DNA of 33,283 bases from an uncultured Bacteroidia bacterium (GTDB lineage: Bacteria > Bacteroidota > Bacteroidia > Bacteroidales > Prolixibacteraceae). A program made the position numbers and the translations under genes. The notes under the pieces are model-generated. The model was not told where the DNA came from, did not search any database, and was given only the letters and a program-made list of their open reading frames with translations. This document shows positions 1 to 7,847 of this stretch, one piece after another (position 1 is the first letter of the stretch; each line of letters opens with the position of its first letter). The stretch is from positions 1 to 33,283 of the forward strand of contig CAIXCY010000005.1 of NCBI GenBank assembly GCA_903918045.1, read 5' to 3'.

Positions 1-40
1 CAATTATTTAATGTAATGATATTATGAATAGTTTTTTATC

Positions 41-48
41 TATATTTG
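41..48 (+). promoter_or_regulatory. Bacteroidota -7 box for the AraC-type regulator
   Basis: The octamer TATATTTG is a perfect match to the Bacteroidota -7 consensus TAnnTTTG. Transcription would start near base 54, leaving a leader of about 38 nt before the ATG at 92. No clear TTG -33 element is seen at the usual distance. Confidence 0.5.
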
Positions 49-91
49 CATAATATTGCGTATTCTGATTAATAGATCTTATTGGAATTAT

Positions 92-958
92 ATGAACAAG
101 CGTATTATTTGTGAAATTACACCCCTTTCGGAGGATGATTTTTTTATTGTATTGAACCATTACAATGCGAAGTTTGACTTCCCGGTCCATTTTCATCCTG
201 AATTTGAGCTTAATATGGTCATCAATTCGCGTGGGAAAAGAATTATCGGCGATTCAATCCAGGAATACGATAATCTGGATCTGGTTCTGATAGGTCCAAA
301 TACGCCCCATGCCTGGACCAGTTCATCTGAAACAGATAATGCGCAGGTGGTTACAATTCAATTCCATAATGATTTCCTGGGTGAAAAAATACTTGGTCGT
401 AAACTTATGCTGCCCATACGTGAACTGCTCGAAAAGGCAGGAAGGGGGGTCCTCTTCTCTCAGGAGACAACTGGAAATTTAAAGGAAAGGATCATGAAAC
501 TTTCAGAAAATCAGGATTTTGATTCATTACTTGATTTCCTCTCAATCCTCTACGATCTCTCCAAAAGCCGAAACCAGAAAGTCCTCGCAACTCCCTCCTA
601 CGTTGGCCATTTTAATGCCACTAAAAGCCGCCGGATTGAAAGTGTAAACGAATATATTCAGCTTAATATTCGCCAAAACATTAAAATCAAAGAGGTAGCT
701 GACCTGGTCAATATGTCCGAAACGGCATTCAGCCATTTCTTTAAAAAGAGGACACAGCGCTCATTTTCAGATTATATCGCCGACATGAAGGTTGGATATG
801 CAGCCCGACAGTTGGTCGAAACAGAAAAAAATATCTCTGAGATTTGCTATGATTGCGGGTTCAATAACATTTCAAATTTCAACCGGATTTTTAAAAAGAA
901 ATTAGCGGTAACCCCCCGTGATTTCAGATCTCAGCAGCTAATGATCACAAAGCATTGA
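92..958 (+). CDS. AraC-family transcriptional regulator with N-terminal cupin domain
   Basis: This is a cytoplasmic DNA-binding regulator. The first ~110 residues have cupin-like features, including the HFHPEFELN segment and the PNTPHAW turn, which usually form a ligand-sensing beta-barrel. The C-terminal ~100 residues are a double helix-turn-helix AraC domain: IKIKEVADLVNMSETAFSHF is the first helix-turn-helix and ISEICYDCGFNNISNFNRIF the second, followed by the family-typical TPRDFR. The frame extends upstream to a TTG at 56, but that codon lies about at the predicted transcription start, so the ATG at 92 is preferred (288 residues). Regulators with this layout often control sugar catabolism. 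It could serve the hydrolase cluster to the right, but nothing in the sequence links them directly. Confidence 0.9.
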   Translation: MNKRIICEITPLSEDDFFIVLNHYNAKFDFPVHFHPEFELNMVINSRGKRIIGDSIQEYDNLDLVLIGPNTPHAWTSSSETDNAQVVTIQFHNDFLGEKILGRKLMLPIRELLEKAGRGVLFSQETTGNLKERIMKLSENQDFDSLLDFLSILYDLSKSRNQKVLATPSYVGHFNATKSRRIESVNEYIQLNIRQNIKIKEVADLVNMSETAFSHFFKKRTQRSFSDYIADMKVGYAARQLVETEKNISEICYDCGFNNISNFNRIFKKKLAVTPRDFRSQQLMITKH

Positions 959-1016
959 GTATTAAACTCTAATTAAGTTTCCCCTGATTTTTTAACAAAT
1001 TCGATTAGTATTCGCA

Positions 1017-1047
1017 TTGATTAATTCACTAAAAATGCTTATATTTG
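1017..1047 (+). promoter_or_regulatory. Predicted promoter of the AAA ATPase gene
   Basis: A -33-like TTG at 1017-1019 is followed after 20 bp by TATATTTG at 1040-1047, a perfect Bacteroidota -7 box. A second -7-like box, TAGCTTTG, is at 1078-1085, close to one repeat unit downstream. Both overlap the 33-bp repeat array, so a protein binding the repeats would directly compete with RNA polymerase. Confidence 0.55.
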
Positions 1048-1092
1048 CCTTGATTAATTCACTAATTTCATTGATTTTAGCTTTGATTAATT
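1017..1092 (+). repeat. 33-bp tandem repeats with shared core TTGATTAATTCACTAA
   Basis: The 16-bp core TTGATTAATTCACTAA occurs identically at 1017-1032 and 1050-1065. A third, shortened copy (TTGATTAATT) starts at 1083, so the copies are exactly 33 bp apart. A degenerate half-site (TTCGATTAGTATTC) lies at about 999-1012. The array fills the space just upstream of the ATPase gene and overlaps its predicted promoter, which suggests either an operator array or a duplicated promoter. Confidence 0.75.
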
Positions 1093-1113
1093 TCTGTAAA
1101 CCTAAATAAAAAG

Positions 1114-2421
1114 ATGAAAAGAGCTGTTTTTCAGTCGTTAATAGAGTGGAAGCAAAGCAAGTTTCATAAGGTATTATTATTAAGGGGCGCCAGACAGGTA
1201 GGGAAGACTTTTATTGCAAGAGAACTTGGCAAAACCTTCACCTATTTTCTGGAGGTGAATTTTGAGAGAAATTCGGATATTCATCTGTTTTTTGAGCAGA
1301 ATTTTGACCCCGAAAGAATCTGTACCAATCTCTCTGTATATTTTGGCCAGCCTGTAATTGAAGGACAAACACTCCTGTTCTTTGATGAAATCCAGGCGTG
1401 TCCGAAGGCAATACAAGCACTTCGGTTTTTTTACGAATCAAAGCCAAATCTACATGTTATTGCTGCCGGCTCTTTATTGGAATTTGCACTGGCCGATTTA
1501 CCTTCGTTCGGAGTAGGCAGAATTCGCTCCCTGTTTATGTATCCGATGTCTTTCGATGAATTTTTGTCTGCCATAGACCAGGAAATGCTCATCACATTAA
1601 AAAAGCAAGCTTCACCACAACAGCCATTAAATTTGGCCTTTCACAATAAATTGACAGAATATCTAAAAATATTTCTCCTTTTAGGTGGAATGCCGGAGGT
1701 CATCAACAGCTATATTAACAACAGTACGAATATCAATTTGGCGCAAAAAGTATTAACCGACATTACAATATCGCTATGGGATGATTTTGTTAAATACAAA
1801 AAACGTTCACCCGTATTCCGGCTCAGGGAAGTATTTGACTCAACAATTAGACAAGCAGGCGGAAAATATATTTACTCCAAGGCCGGCGAATCATTGAATA
1901 TAGCACAGGCGAAGGAGGCACTGGATTTACTTGAAATGGCCGGTCTGGTTTATAAGATTTATCACTCTTCCGGACAAGGATTGCCGATCGGTAGTCACAT
2001 GAATCATAAAATATTCAAGGTATTGTTTCTGGATACTGGTCTGCTTCAACAGAATTCTGGATTGAAATTATCTGAAATATTAGTAGCCAAAAACACCGAA
2101 ATGCTAAATAAAGGCCGGATAGCTGAGATATTTGCAGGACTTGAAATGATAAAATACGAAATACCGGAGATTAGACCACAGCTCTATTATTGGCACCGTG
2201 AAAAGCGGGGAAGTAGTGCAGAGGTCGATTATTTAATTGAATATAAGGGCGATATAGTCCCTATTGAAGTAAAAAGTGGCATTACTGGTAAGATGCAAAG
2301 TATGCATCAATTCCTTTCAGAAAAAAATAGGGCAAAAGGTATTAGACTTTCAATGGAAAATTTTGCATCCTTCGATAAGATTGAAGTGATTCCTCTTTAT
2401 GCAATTTCAAATTTATTTTGA
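1114..2421 (+). CDS. AAA ATPase with C-terminal DUF4143-type domain
   Basis: The N-terminal ~170 residues are a P-loop ATPase: Walker A is GARQVGKT (25-32) and Walker B is LLFFDE ending at D91-E92, with an AAGSLL sensor-like segment following. The C-terminal part matches the DUF4143 type, which contains a degenerate PD-(D/E)XK-like element; here this is AEVDYLIEYKGDIVPIEVKS, with the E..D..EVK pattern intact. The family is widespread, often carried in variable parts of genomes; its biological role is poorly understood. The length (435 aa) is normal and the gene looks intact. It is preceded by the repeat-rich promoter at 1017-1092. Its last 9 bases overlap the 3' end of the convergent gene at 2413-4284, so no terminator separates them. 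Confidence 0.88.
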   Translation: MKRAVFQSLIEWKQSKFHKVLLLRGARQVGKTFIARELGKTFTYFLEVNFERNSDIHLFFEQNFDPERICTNLSVYFGQPVIEGQTLLFFDEIQACPKAIQALRFFYESKPNLHVIAAGSLLEFALADLPSFGVGRIRSLFMYPMSFDEFLSAIDQEMLITLKKQASPQQPLNLAFHNKLTEYLKIFLLLGGMPEVINSYINNSTNINLAQKVLTDITISLWDDFVKYKKRSPVFRLREVFDSTIRQAGGKYIYSKAGESLNIAQAKEALDLLEMAGLVYKIYHSSGQGLPIGSHMNHKIFKVLFLDTGLLQQNSGLKLSEILVAKNTEMLNKGRIAEIFAGLEMIKYEIPEIRPQLYYWHREKRGSSAEVDYLIEYKGDIVPIEVKSGITGKMQSMHQFLSEKNRAKGIRLSMENFASFDKIEVIPLYAISNLF

Positions 2422-4284
2422 AATCGCACTGAAATCATCAATATAAAACCCCGCATTAAAAACAGGCTCATCGGCGCCAGGAAGCGGTGGAGCATCCTCC
2501 TGATTTGGGGTGGTGCGGTTGGGCAGATTACGATAAGGCCCCGTTCTGAAAGAGATCCTCTCTACCGATTTCACCGCTTCTGCGAGCTGCGCATTTTGCA
2601 TCAACAGCTTCCCATCAATTGAAACTGAATAACTCCCAAACAATTGTGCATCAACCGAGATCTTAAGGGTATACCATTGATCCTGTTTATATCCTTGTAA
2701 GATTACCAACTTATTTCCATCAACAGTCTGAATATTACCCTCTGAAGTAAAACTGATCCGAACCGGACGGTTTCCAAACCGGTCGCAAATATCTATATCC
2801 AGCATTCCACCATTGATCTGTTTTGGCAACACTCTAACTGCTATTTCGCACTTTTTTGTCTCTTCAAATACCCGGATAGCGCGAGCATAATCAAACGGAT
2901 CCTTATCCTCCAATAACAGACTTTTATTCGCAGATGAAGGGAAATTGGCAACCCCGACAGGCGCCCACTTCGGGGAATAAATATTCCAGTTGGTCACTGC
3001 GCCCCCCGTTTCTAAATTGTTGAAATTATCGTTCACCTCTCCTTTGACGCTATATTGTATTGGAACCGGGATTCTACTGATCCACATATCCTCTTTGTTC
3101 ATACTGTAAGCCAGCCACATATCATTGCCGGGAGGGTTGCCGTTCCCCTCAATAATTCCGCGCATGTAACAGGGGCCAAAATCCTTCCACCGTCCCATAA
3201 AGCGGCGGGGTGGCACCTCCCCCATCACCAAGAGCATATTGTCATAAATTATCCCGTCATCGCTCGTTGTGACAATTAACGGATAGCGGTATTCATCCAG
3301 CTCGATTGGATTGTAGCACAGGGCAAACCGGCCATCTTTGGTCGCTTGTCCCCACATCTTGCCGCCGGGCATCTCAAGGGTAGGCGATTTAACCGGCTTA
3401 CTGAAATGTACCCCATCGTCAGACAAGGCGCAGAGGGAGCGTTTCCACAGACCAACGACTTTCCCGTCTTTCCGGTGATAATAATTAAATGCTTCACCCG
3501 CTTCGGTTATCGAATAAAACCCGTCGAGACCATGATCCTCATCCCACCACTGCATTGTTTTGAGTTTATCGGCAAGTAAGAATTTACAGGCATCTACAAA
3601 TCCCTTATCACCCGATTTGGTATAAAATGGATAACTTGTATTCGATTCATTCCAGTCTGCATGACTTGTGTAGCGGATAAAATAGATCGGGCCAAAGGTG
3701 CCGTCCTTGAAAGCCTCCCTGACGACCCTGCCGATGCCACCCTTTTCAAACGGGTCCTCCGTGTGTCCATAAAATGCCAGCACCAGTAATCGTCCATCCG
3801 GAGCTACATAAAATCCCATCCTTTGGTGCATCATGTATCCGGTGTATCCTTCGGGAATTTTTACACCCGGAGGGGGATTGTACGGAGGAAAAACAACCTG
3901 CGGTTTTAGCCAGTTACGACCGTCGGATGATGTTGTGATAAGCGTCTGTCCCGGAGCAATGTGTTCATCAGCAGGATTACTCAGATATTGCTGGTAAAAG
4001 CGATTGTTCCAGTAACAAAGGTTGGCAGCATGATTATAGGTCCAACCATAATCGTCGGCCAATTCAGGATGGGAGCGGTTTGCCCTCATCGTCTGACGGC
4101 TCTCTGTGCCGATTGCATATCGAAGCCGACCTTCGTGCACATTTGGATCGATTGAAACACCTCCAACATACCGGATTGGTTCATTAATGCTGCCGGTCTG
4201 GGCCCCTCCCGGAAGAGAAATCCCGGCGAATAACAGGAATAATGAAAATCGGGTAATTTTTAAAATCTTGAAATAGAGCTTCAT
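2413..4284 (-). CDS. Secreted beta-propeller-like (BNR/sialidase-type) protein with C-terminal jelly-roll-like domain
   Basis: A signal peptide is evident: two basic residues, a FSLFLLFAGISL core and a GGAQ cleavage region. The next ~400 residues carry repeating blade-like motifs such as TTSSDGRNW, ALSDDGVHFSKP and TTSDDGIIYD, which resemble the Asp-box/BNR motifs of five- to seven-bladed propellers in sialidases and several polysaccharide lyases and hydrolases. Residues ~440-623, with the closing FYIDDFSA, look like a LamG/concanavalin-type sandwich. The catalytic family cannot be assigned by eye: exo-sialidase-like hydrolase, propeller polysaccharide lyase or GH145-like enzyme are all possible. 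The start ATG is well supported by the signal peptide. The gene has its own predicted promoter and a structured leader. Confidence 0.7.
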   Translation of the reverse strand: MKLYFKILKITRFSLFLLFAGISLPGGAQTGSINEPIRYVGGVSIDPNVHEGRLRYAIGTESRQTMRANRSHPELADDYGWTYNHAANLCYWNNRFYQQYLSNPADEHIAPGQTLITTSSDGRNWLKPQVVFPPYNPPPGVKIPEGYTGYMMHQRMGFYVAPDGRLLVLAFYGHTEDPFEKGGIGRVVREAFKDGTFGPIYFIRYTSHADWNESNTSYPFYTKSGDKGFVDACKFLLADKLKTMQWWDEDHGLDGFYSITEAGEAFNYYHRKDGKVVGLWKRSLCALSDDGVHFSKPVKSPTLEMPGGKMWGQATKDGRFALCYNPIELDEYRYPLIVTTSDDGIIYDNMLLVMGEVPPRRFMGRWKDFGPCYMRGIIEGNGNPPGNDMWLAYSMNKEDMWISRIPVPIQYSVKGEVNDNFNNLETGGAVTNWNIYSPKWAPVGVANFPSSANKSLLLEDKDPFDYARAIRVFEETKKCEIAVRVLPKQINGGMLDIDICDRFGNRPVRISFTSEGNIQTVDGNKLVILQGYKQDQWYTLKISVDAQLFGSYSVSIDGKLLMQNAQLAEAVKSVERISFRTGPYRNLPNRTTPNQEDAPPLPGADEPVFNAGFYIDDFSAISK

Positions 4285-4324
4285 GCCTGGATTAGTTTTT
4301 AATCAGTTTTTATTGCCCGGGAGT

Positions 4325-4369
4325 AGTGCGCGGGTGACTCTTCAGGTCCTGGACAGACACCCGCGCACT
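4325..4369 (-). promoter_or_regulatory. GC-rich hairpin in the 5' leader of the propeller gene
   Basis: A perfect 12-bp inverted repeat, AGTGCGCGGGTG at 4325-4336 and CACCCGCGCACT at 4358-4369, encloses a 21-nt loop that itself contains the small palindrome CAGGtCCTG (4343-4351). It is much more GC-rich than its surroundings. It lies 40 bases upstream of the start codon at 4284 and downstream of the predicted transcription start near 4422, so it would be in the mRNA leader. No T-run follows on the minus strand, so it is not a standard terminator. Confidence 0.6.
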
Positions 4370-4427
4370 CAATTCGGAAGCGTTATCATCCTCCCCATTT
4401 TGAATTGGTATAAAAATCAAATATACA

Positions 4428-4460
4428 ATACTGCTATCATTTTGCACTACAACTAATCAA
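4428..4460 (-). promoter_or_regulatory. Predicted minus-strand promoter for the propeller gene
   Basis: On the minus strand, TATATTTG (complement of 4428-4435) is a perfect Bacteroidota -7 box, and a TTG (complement of 4458-4460) lies 22 bp upstream as a -33-like element. The resulting leader would be about 138 nt. Confidence 0.5.
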
Positions 4461-4646
4461 TAAAAAGCTTTTAAATCCTAAATTACTACCCGTATTGGGG
4501 GGTAACATTTCGTTTCAAGATCCAATTAATACAAAAACAAGAATACCAGGAACTTTATGGTACAAAAGTTGTTACTGATTTTGTCGTTAAAACTATTTTA
4601 AAATCTGAGAATTCACTTAACAAGTTTAAAATTAAATCAAACCAGC

Positions 4647-5609
4647 ATGAAGAAGACAAATAATCGTTTAGTAATTGCAATATCTTTTGCATTAGTTGTA
4701 CTCTTTGGATGTACAAAGTCTGTGGATCTTAATAGCTCGGGTAATATTCCCCAGACTGGAAATTTATCTGCATTTGTGACACATCAATATGGTGTTATTC
4801 CGATGACTCCCGAGATGTTTATTAATATCCCGGTCTATTCGAAAGACAATTTCCCGGACAAACTGAATCTGAAGTCCTTACCCATTAGTGTAACCCTATC
4901 AAATCCTGCAATTCGCGATCAGGGACAGATCGGTTCATGTACTGCATTTTGCGGTGTTGAGGCCGATGAAATTCTCTATTATTACAAAACCGGAAACTGG
5001 CCCAGTATTCTAAGCCCTGCTTTTATCTATTATTGCGAACGGGTTCTTATCAATAAGCAGACGATTAGTACTGATGCAGGAGCGTACATGGTGAATATTC
5101 CTCAGGCGCTTCAAAAATATGGAGCTTGTCTTGAGACCTCCTATGCATACCCAGGCAGCAATACCTCAACAGCCTATAAAACGGCTCCTTCCCCGGCAGC
5201 ATTCACAGAAGGATTATCTTACGTTATTGGTCAAAACCCTGCTAATTATGCGATGGTTACTTCCGGTGACACTGCTGCAGTTAAAAATCTCTTGCGAAAT
5301 AATACTCCTGTGATGATGGGATTTAATGTATATGATACCAGATCTTATACTCTTTTTGAAGGATTAAACACGACCTCCTACACTTACAGCCCTTTAACAA
5401 AAACTGGTTCTCTGGTATCAGGAGCAAAACTCCTCGGCGGTCATGCTGTTCCAATAATCGGATATGATGAAACCAGACAGGCTTTCCTTTGCCAAAATTC
5501 GTGGGGGACCGCCTGGGGGAATCATGGATTCTTTTATATCCCTTATTCAGTTTTTAGAAGTACCAAGATTGTTCCAACGGGAAATGTCTATTATGCCACG
5601 CTGAATTAA
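4647..5609 (+). CDS. Papain-family (C1) cysteine peptidase lipoprotein
   Basis: This is a surface or periplasmic lipoprotein with a peptidase C1A fold. The N-terminus MKKTNNRLVIAISFALVVLF ends in a lipobox with Cys22 as the lipidated residue. The catalytic set is visible: oxyanion Gln92 and nucleophile Cys98 in RDQGQIGSCTAF, His266 in GGHAVPIIGYD, and Asn284 in CQNSWGTAWG. The spacing Gln to Cys (six residues) matches papain. No long propeptide is present between the lipid anchor and the catalytic domain (about 60 residues), so maturation may be minimal. The gene stands alone, divergent from the propeller gene and ended by a strong terminator at 5628-5663. It probably cleaves extracytoplasmic protein; the substrate is unknown. 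Confidence 0.88.
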   Translation: MKKTNNRLVIAISFALVVLFGCTKSVDLNSSGNIPQTGNLSAFVTHQYGVIPMTPEMFINIPVYSKDNFPDKLNLKSLPISVTLSNPAIRDQGQIGSCTAFCGVEADEILYYYKTGNWPSILSPAFIYYCERVLINKQTISTDAGAYMVNIPQALQKYGACLETSYAYPGSNTSTAYKTAPSPAAFTEGLSYVIGQNPANYAMVTSGDTAAVKNLLRNNTPVMMGFNVYDTRSYTLFEGLNTTSYTYSPLTKTGSLVSGAKLLGGHAVPIIGYDETRQAFLCQNSWGTAWGNHGFFYIPYSVFRSTKIVPTGNVYYATLN

Positions 5610-5627
5610 TGTCAACCAGTACAATGG

Positions 5628-5663
5628 AAAGGCCGTCTCAATTGGATTTGGGACGGCCTTTTT
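5628..5663 (+). terminator. Rho-independent terminator of the C1 peptidase gene
   Basis: The arms AAAGGCCGTC (5628-5637) and GACGGCCTTT (5652-5661) pair perfectly. Four more pairs, one of them a T-G wobble, extend the stem inward to a six-base loop at 5642-5647. The stem ends in TTTTT followed by CGTTTTT. The A-run on the left arm would let it act in the other direction on the convergent gene ending at 5706. Confidence 0.9.
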
Positions 5664-5705
5664 CGTTTTTGTCAGATCTGCGTTTTATGCGAATTCTGAA
5701 AAATT

Positions 5706-6242
5706 CTATTTTCCGGGTTTCTCACCAACAAACTGCTCTTCCTTATTTTTAAACAGCACATTAAAAGTGGTCAGACTCCCGTAAATCCGGGTGATATATT
5801 GCTCTAGATCAACCTTTTCCTCATCTGTAAGATTACTTGCATTGATTCGCTGCTCCATCACCCTAACCCTGTCGCGGACCATTACAATCTTATGAAAAAA
5901 GGTTTCAATAGGGATCTCCTTCTCCTTGAGTGATTTGTCTCCGGGATAGAGGACCATTCGGCCACCTGTCCATTTCTGTCCAAGTGGAACAGTTTCCTGG
6001 ATGTCGCTGAACCGGCGAAGCACGCGGGTAAGGCTCTTTTCGATCTTTTCATAGGTTGCCAGATCAGTTGGGGTCTCTACCTCTTCAATAATCTCGAGCC
6101 CCTGATAATCACGCATAATCTGTTTAACGCCAAAATCAATAAATCCGATTTCATAAGCATCAGAGCGTATCTGAACAATTACCCCCTTACCCATTTGGGG
6201 ATGTTTGACCCGCGAGCCAACACCAAGTATCTTTTCTGACAT
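5706..6242 (-). CDS. Conserved cytoplasmic protein with N-terminal SH3/CarD-like module
   Basis: This 178-residue protein has no signal peptide. The first ~55 residues (VGSRVKHPQMGKGVIVQI followed by YEIGFIDFGVKQIM) have the alternating short strands of a small SH3-like barrel, the pattern also seen in CarD-type RNA-polymerase-binding domains and in the C-terminal tail of UvrD-like helicases. The remainder is helical and charged, with a possible coiled-coil stretch around residues 120-165. I do not recognise a named gene. A role in nucleic-acid or polymerase binding is possible but only inferred from the fold-like pattern. A perfect -7 box lies 29 bases upstream of the start. Confidence 0.75.
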   Translation of the reverse strand: MSEKILGVGSRVKHPQMGKGVIVQIRSDAYEIGFIDFGVKQIMRDYQGLEIIEEVETPTDLATYEKIEKSLTRVLRRFSDIQETVPLGQKWTGGRMVLYPGDKSLKEKEIPIETFFHKIVMVRDRVRVMEQRINASNLTDEEKVDLEQYITRIYGSLTTFNVLFKNKEEQFVGEKPGK

Positions 6243-6270
6243 AATCTGTAATCTTAAATAGTTCTGAATA

Positions 6271-6278
6271 CAAATATA
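6271..6278 (-). promoter_or_regulatory. -7 box for the SH3/CarD-like gene
   Basis: The complement reads TATATTTG, a perfect Bacteroidota -7 consensus, giving a leader of roughly 20 nt before the start at 6242. No clear -33 TTG is present. Confidence 0.45.
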
Positions 6279-6464
6279 TATTTTCTTTCCCTGCTGAATA
6301 CCTTTTTCGGCGGGGAAAAACTAAGCTACATGGATAATATAGCCACTGGCAGCTGTCAGCTAGCTAACGTCGCAGGGAATAACGCTTCACACTTTAACTT
6401 TATCGTGATAATACCAAAAATAAGCCAGCTATAAGTGGCAGTAAGTCTGCTATAAGATTTGAAA

Positions 6465-7649
6465 TCAGCAATATTTTTTAATCGCTTCTGCAGCTAATTC
6501 CAATCCCAGTTCTGCGGCTTTTTCAAAATCAAGAGCAGCTTCATGTTGCTGACCCAGATCGAGCCTGGCCAGGCCACGGTAGTAATAAGCTTCAGCCTCA
6601 TCAGGTTTTAATTCAATGGCAGTGGAGTAATCGGCAACAGCACCACCATAGAGCTTAAGATTACATTTTGCACTGCCTCTGTGGTTATAAATCTGCGGAT
6701 AACCGGGGTCCAGCTCAATCACTTTGGTATAATCGGCAATTGCCCCCCTGAAGTCTTCGAGTGCATTCTTTGCAAAACCACGGCTGAACCATGAAAACGA
6801 ATCTGCCGGATCGACAGAAATCGCAAGGGTATAATCAGCCACTGCTCCATTAAAATCCTCAAGGTTGCATTTAGCATTCGCCCTTAGATTATAAATCAGC
6901 GTATACTTTGGATTCAGGTTCAGGACATTTGAATAATCCGAGATCGCCCCACTATAATCGCGTAGTGCATATTTCGAAATGCCCCTGTTATACCAGGCTG
7001 TAACATCCTGTGGATTCAACCGGATTGCCATTGTGAGATCGGCTATTGCTCCGCTAAAATCGCTCATCCCCTTTTTTGCCAACCCCCGGCTGCAATAGGA
7101 CATCGCATCGTAGGGCTCCAGCGAAATGGCTTTGGAGTAATCGGCAATTGCTCCCTTAAAGTTTTTCATCAGGTAATTACTGACGCCGCGGTTATAATAA
7201 GCTTCAATATGTAAGGGATCAATGGTAATGGCAGCCGCGTAATCGTCTATTGCACCTCTGAAATCCTCAATCGTATTCCGTGCATAACCTCTGTTATATA
7301 GCGCAGTGGCATCCTCCGGATCATTGGCAATTGCCGCTGAATAATCGGAGATTGCACCCCGATAATCGTGAAGTGCATTTCTGGCGTTACCCCTGTTATT
7401 GTAGATCATGTGATATTCCGGATCAATCACCAAGGCCTGATCATAATCCGCAATAGCCCCCTCATACTCCTCCAGGTTATATTTTGCATTTCCCCTGTTG
7501 TACCAGAGTTCCGCATTTGCAGGGTTAAGGGTTATTGCTTTCGTATATTCTGCCACCGCACCGGTGTAATCCTCAAGGATAAACATCCCGTTACCGAGCT
7601 CATTGTAATCAATTTTATCAATATCCTGCTTTGACTCCATATCCATCAT
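6465..7649 (-). CDS. Tetratricopeptide repeat protein (about 11 TPRs)
   Basis: Nearly the whole 394-residue protein is built from 34-residue TPR units, each with the pattern WYNRG.AK..L.DY.GAI.DY..AI.L.P. I count eleven units, the first partly degenerate, closing with a helix of the AAELGLELAAEAIKKY type. There is no signal peptide or membrane segment, so it is probably a cytoplasmic scaffold for protein-protein contacts. Units 7-8 and 9-10 match each other as 68-residue pairs, which points to duplication of a two-repeat block. Three Met codons lie at the start (7649, 7646, 7640); any could initiate. No catalytic domain is attached, so the function is unknown. Confidence 0.88.
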   Translation of the reverse strand: MMDMESKQDIDKIDYNELGNGMFILEDYTGAVAEYTKAITLNPANAELWYNRGNAKYNLEEYEGAIADYDQALVIDPEYHMIYNNRGNARNALHDYRGAISDYSAAIANDPEDATALYNRGYARNTIEDFRGAIDDYAAAITIDPLHIEAYYNRGVSNYLMKNFKGAIADYSKAISLEPYDAMSYCSRGLAKKGMSDFSGAIADLTMAIRLNPQDVTAWYNRGISKYALRDYSGAISDYSNVLNLNPKYTLIYNLRANAKCNLEDFNGAVADYTLAISVDPADSFSWFSRGFAKNALEDFRGAIADYTKVIELDPGYPQIYNHRGSAKCNLKLYGGAVADYSTAIELKPDEAEAYYYRGLARLDLGQQHEAALDFEKAAELGLELAAEAIKKYC

Positions 7650-7847
7650 TTATAATATTCGGTGAAGTTATACACCCTTTCCATACAATTACAATAACCA
7701 CCGGTAAAAGGTTTAAGCATCAAAGTTTCCGGATGAAATACTTTGATTTTTAATCAATTTATGGTATTATTGAAAGATCAAATTAAAGATGTCACGGGCT
7801 GTCATCCAGCACGACCATGTAAGAATTATCACCTAATAATCAATTAA

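Larger units (their letters stand above)
4285..4646. other. Divergent intergenic region between the propeller protein and the C1 peptidase
   Basis: This 362-bp spacer separates two divergent genes. Its left part (4285-4427) is the predicted leader of the minus-strand gene and holds a strong hairpin. A minus-strand promoter is predicted at 4428-4460. In the remaining 4461-4646 I see AT-rich sequence with no good TAnnTTTG box for the plus-strand peptidase gene, and no coding potential. Confidence 0.6.

Noticed and set aside
56-91. Upstream TTG start for the AraC-type regulator
   Set aside because: It sits about at the predicted transcription start, and the extra residues do not match the cupin domain; the ATG at 92 is a better choice.
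7743-7757. TTGATTtttAATCAA palindrome upstream of the DUF1080 gene as an operator
   Set aside because: Short AT-rich palindromes of this kind are expected by chance in such sequence, and there is no second copy or clear promoter overlap.
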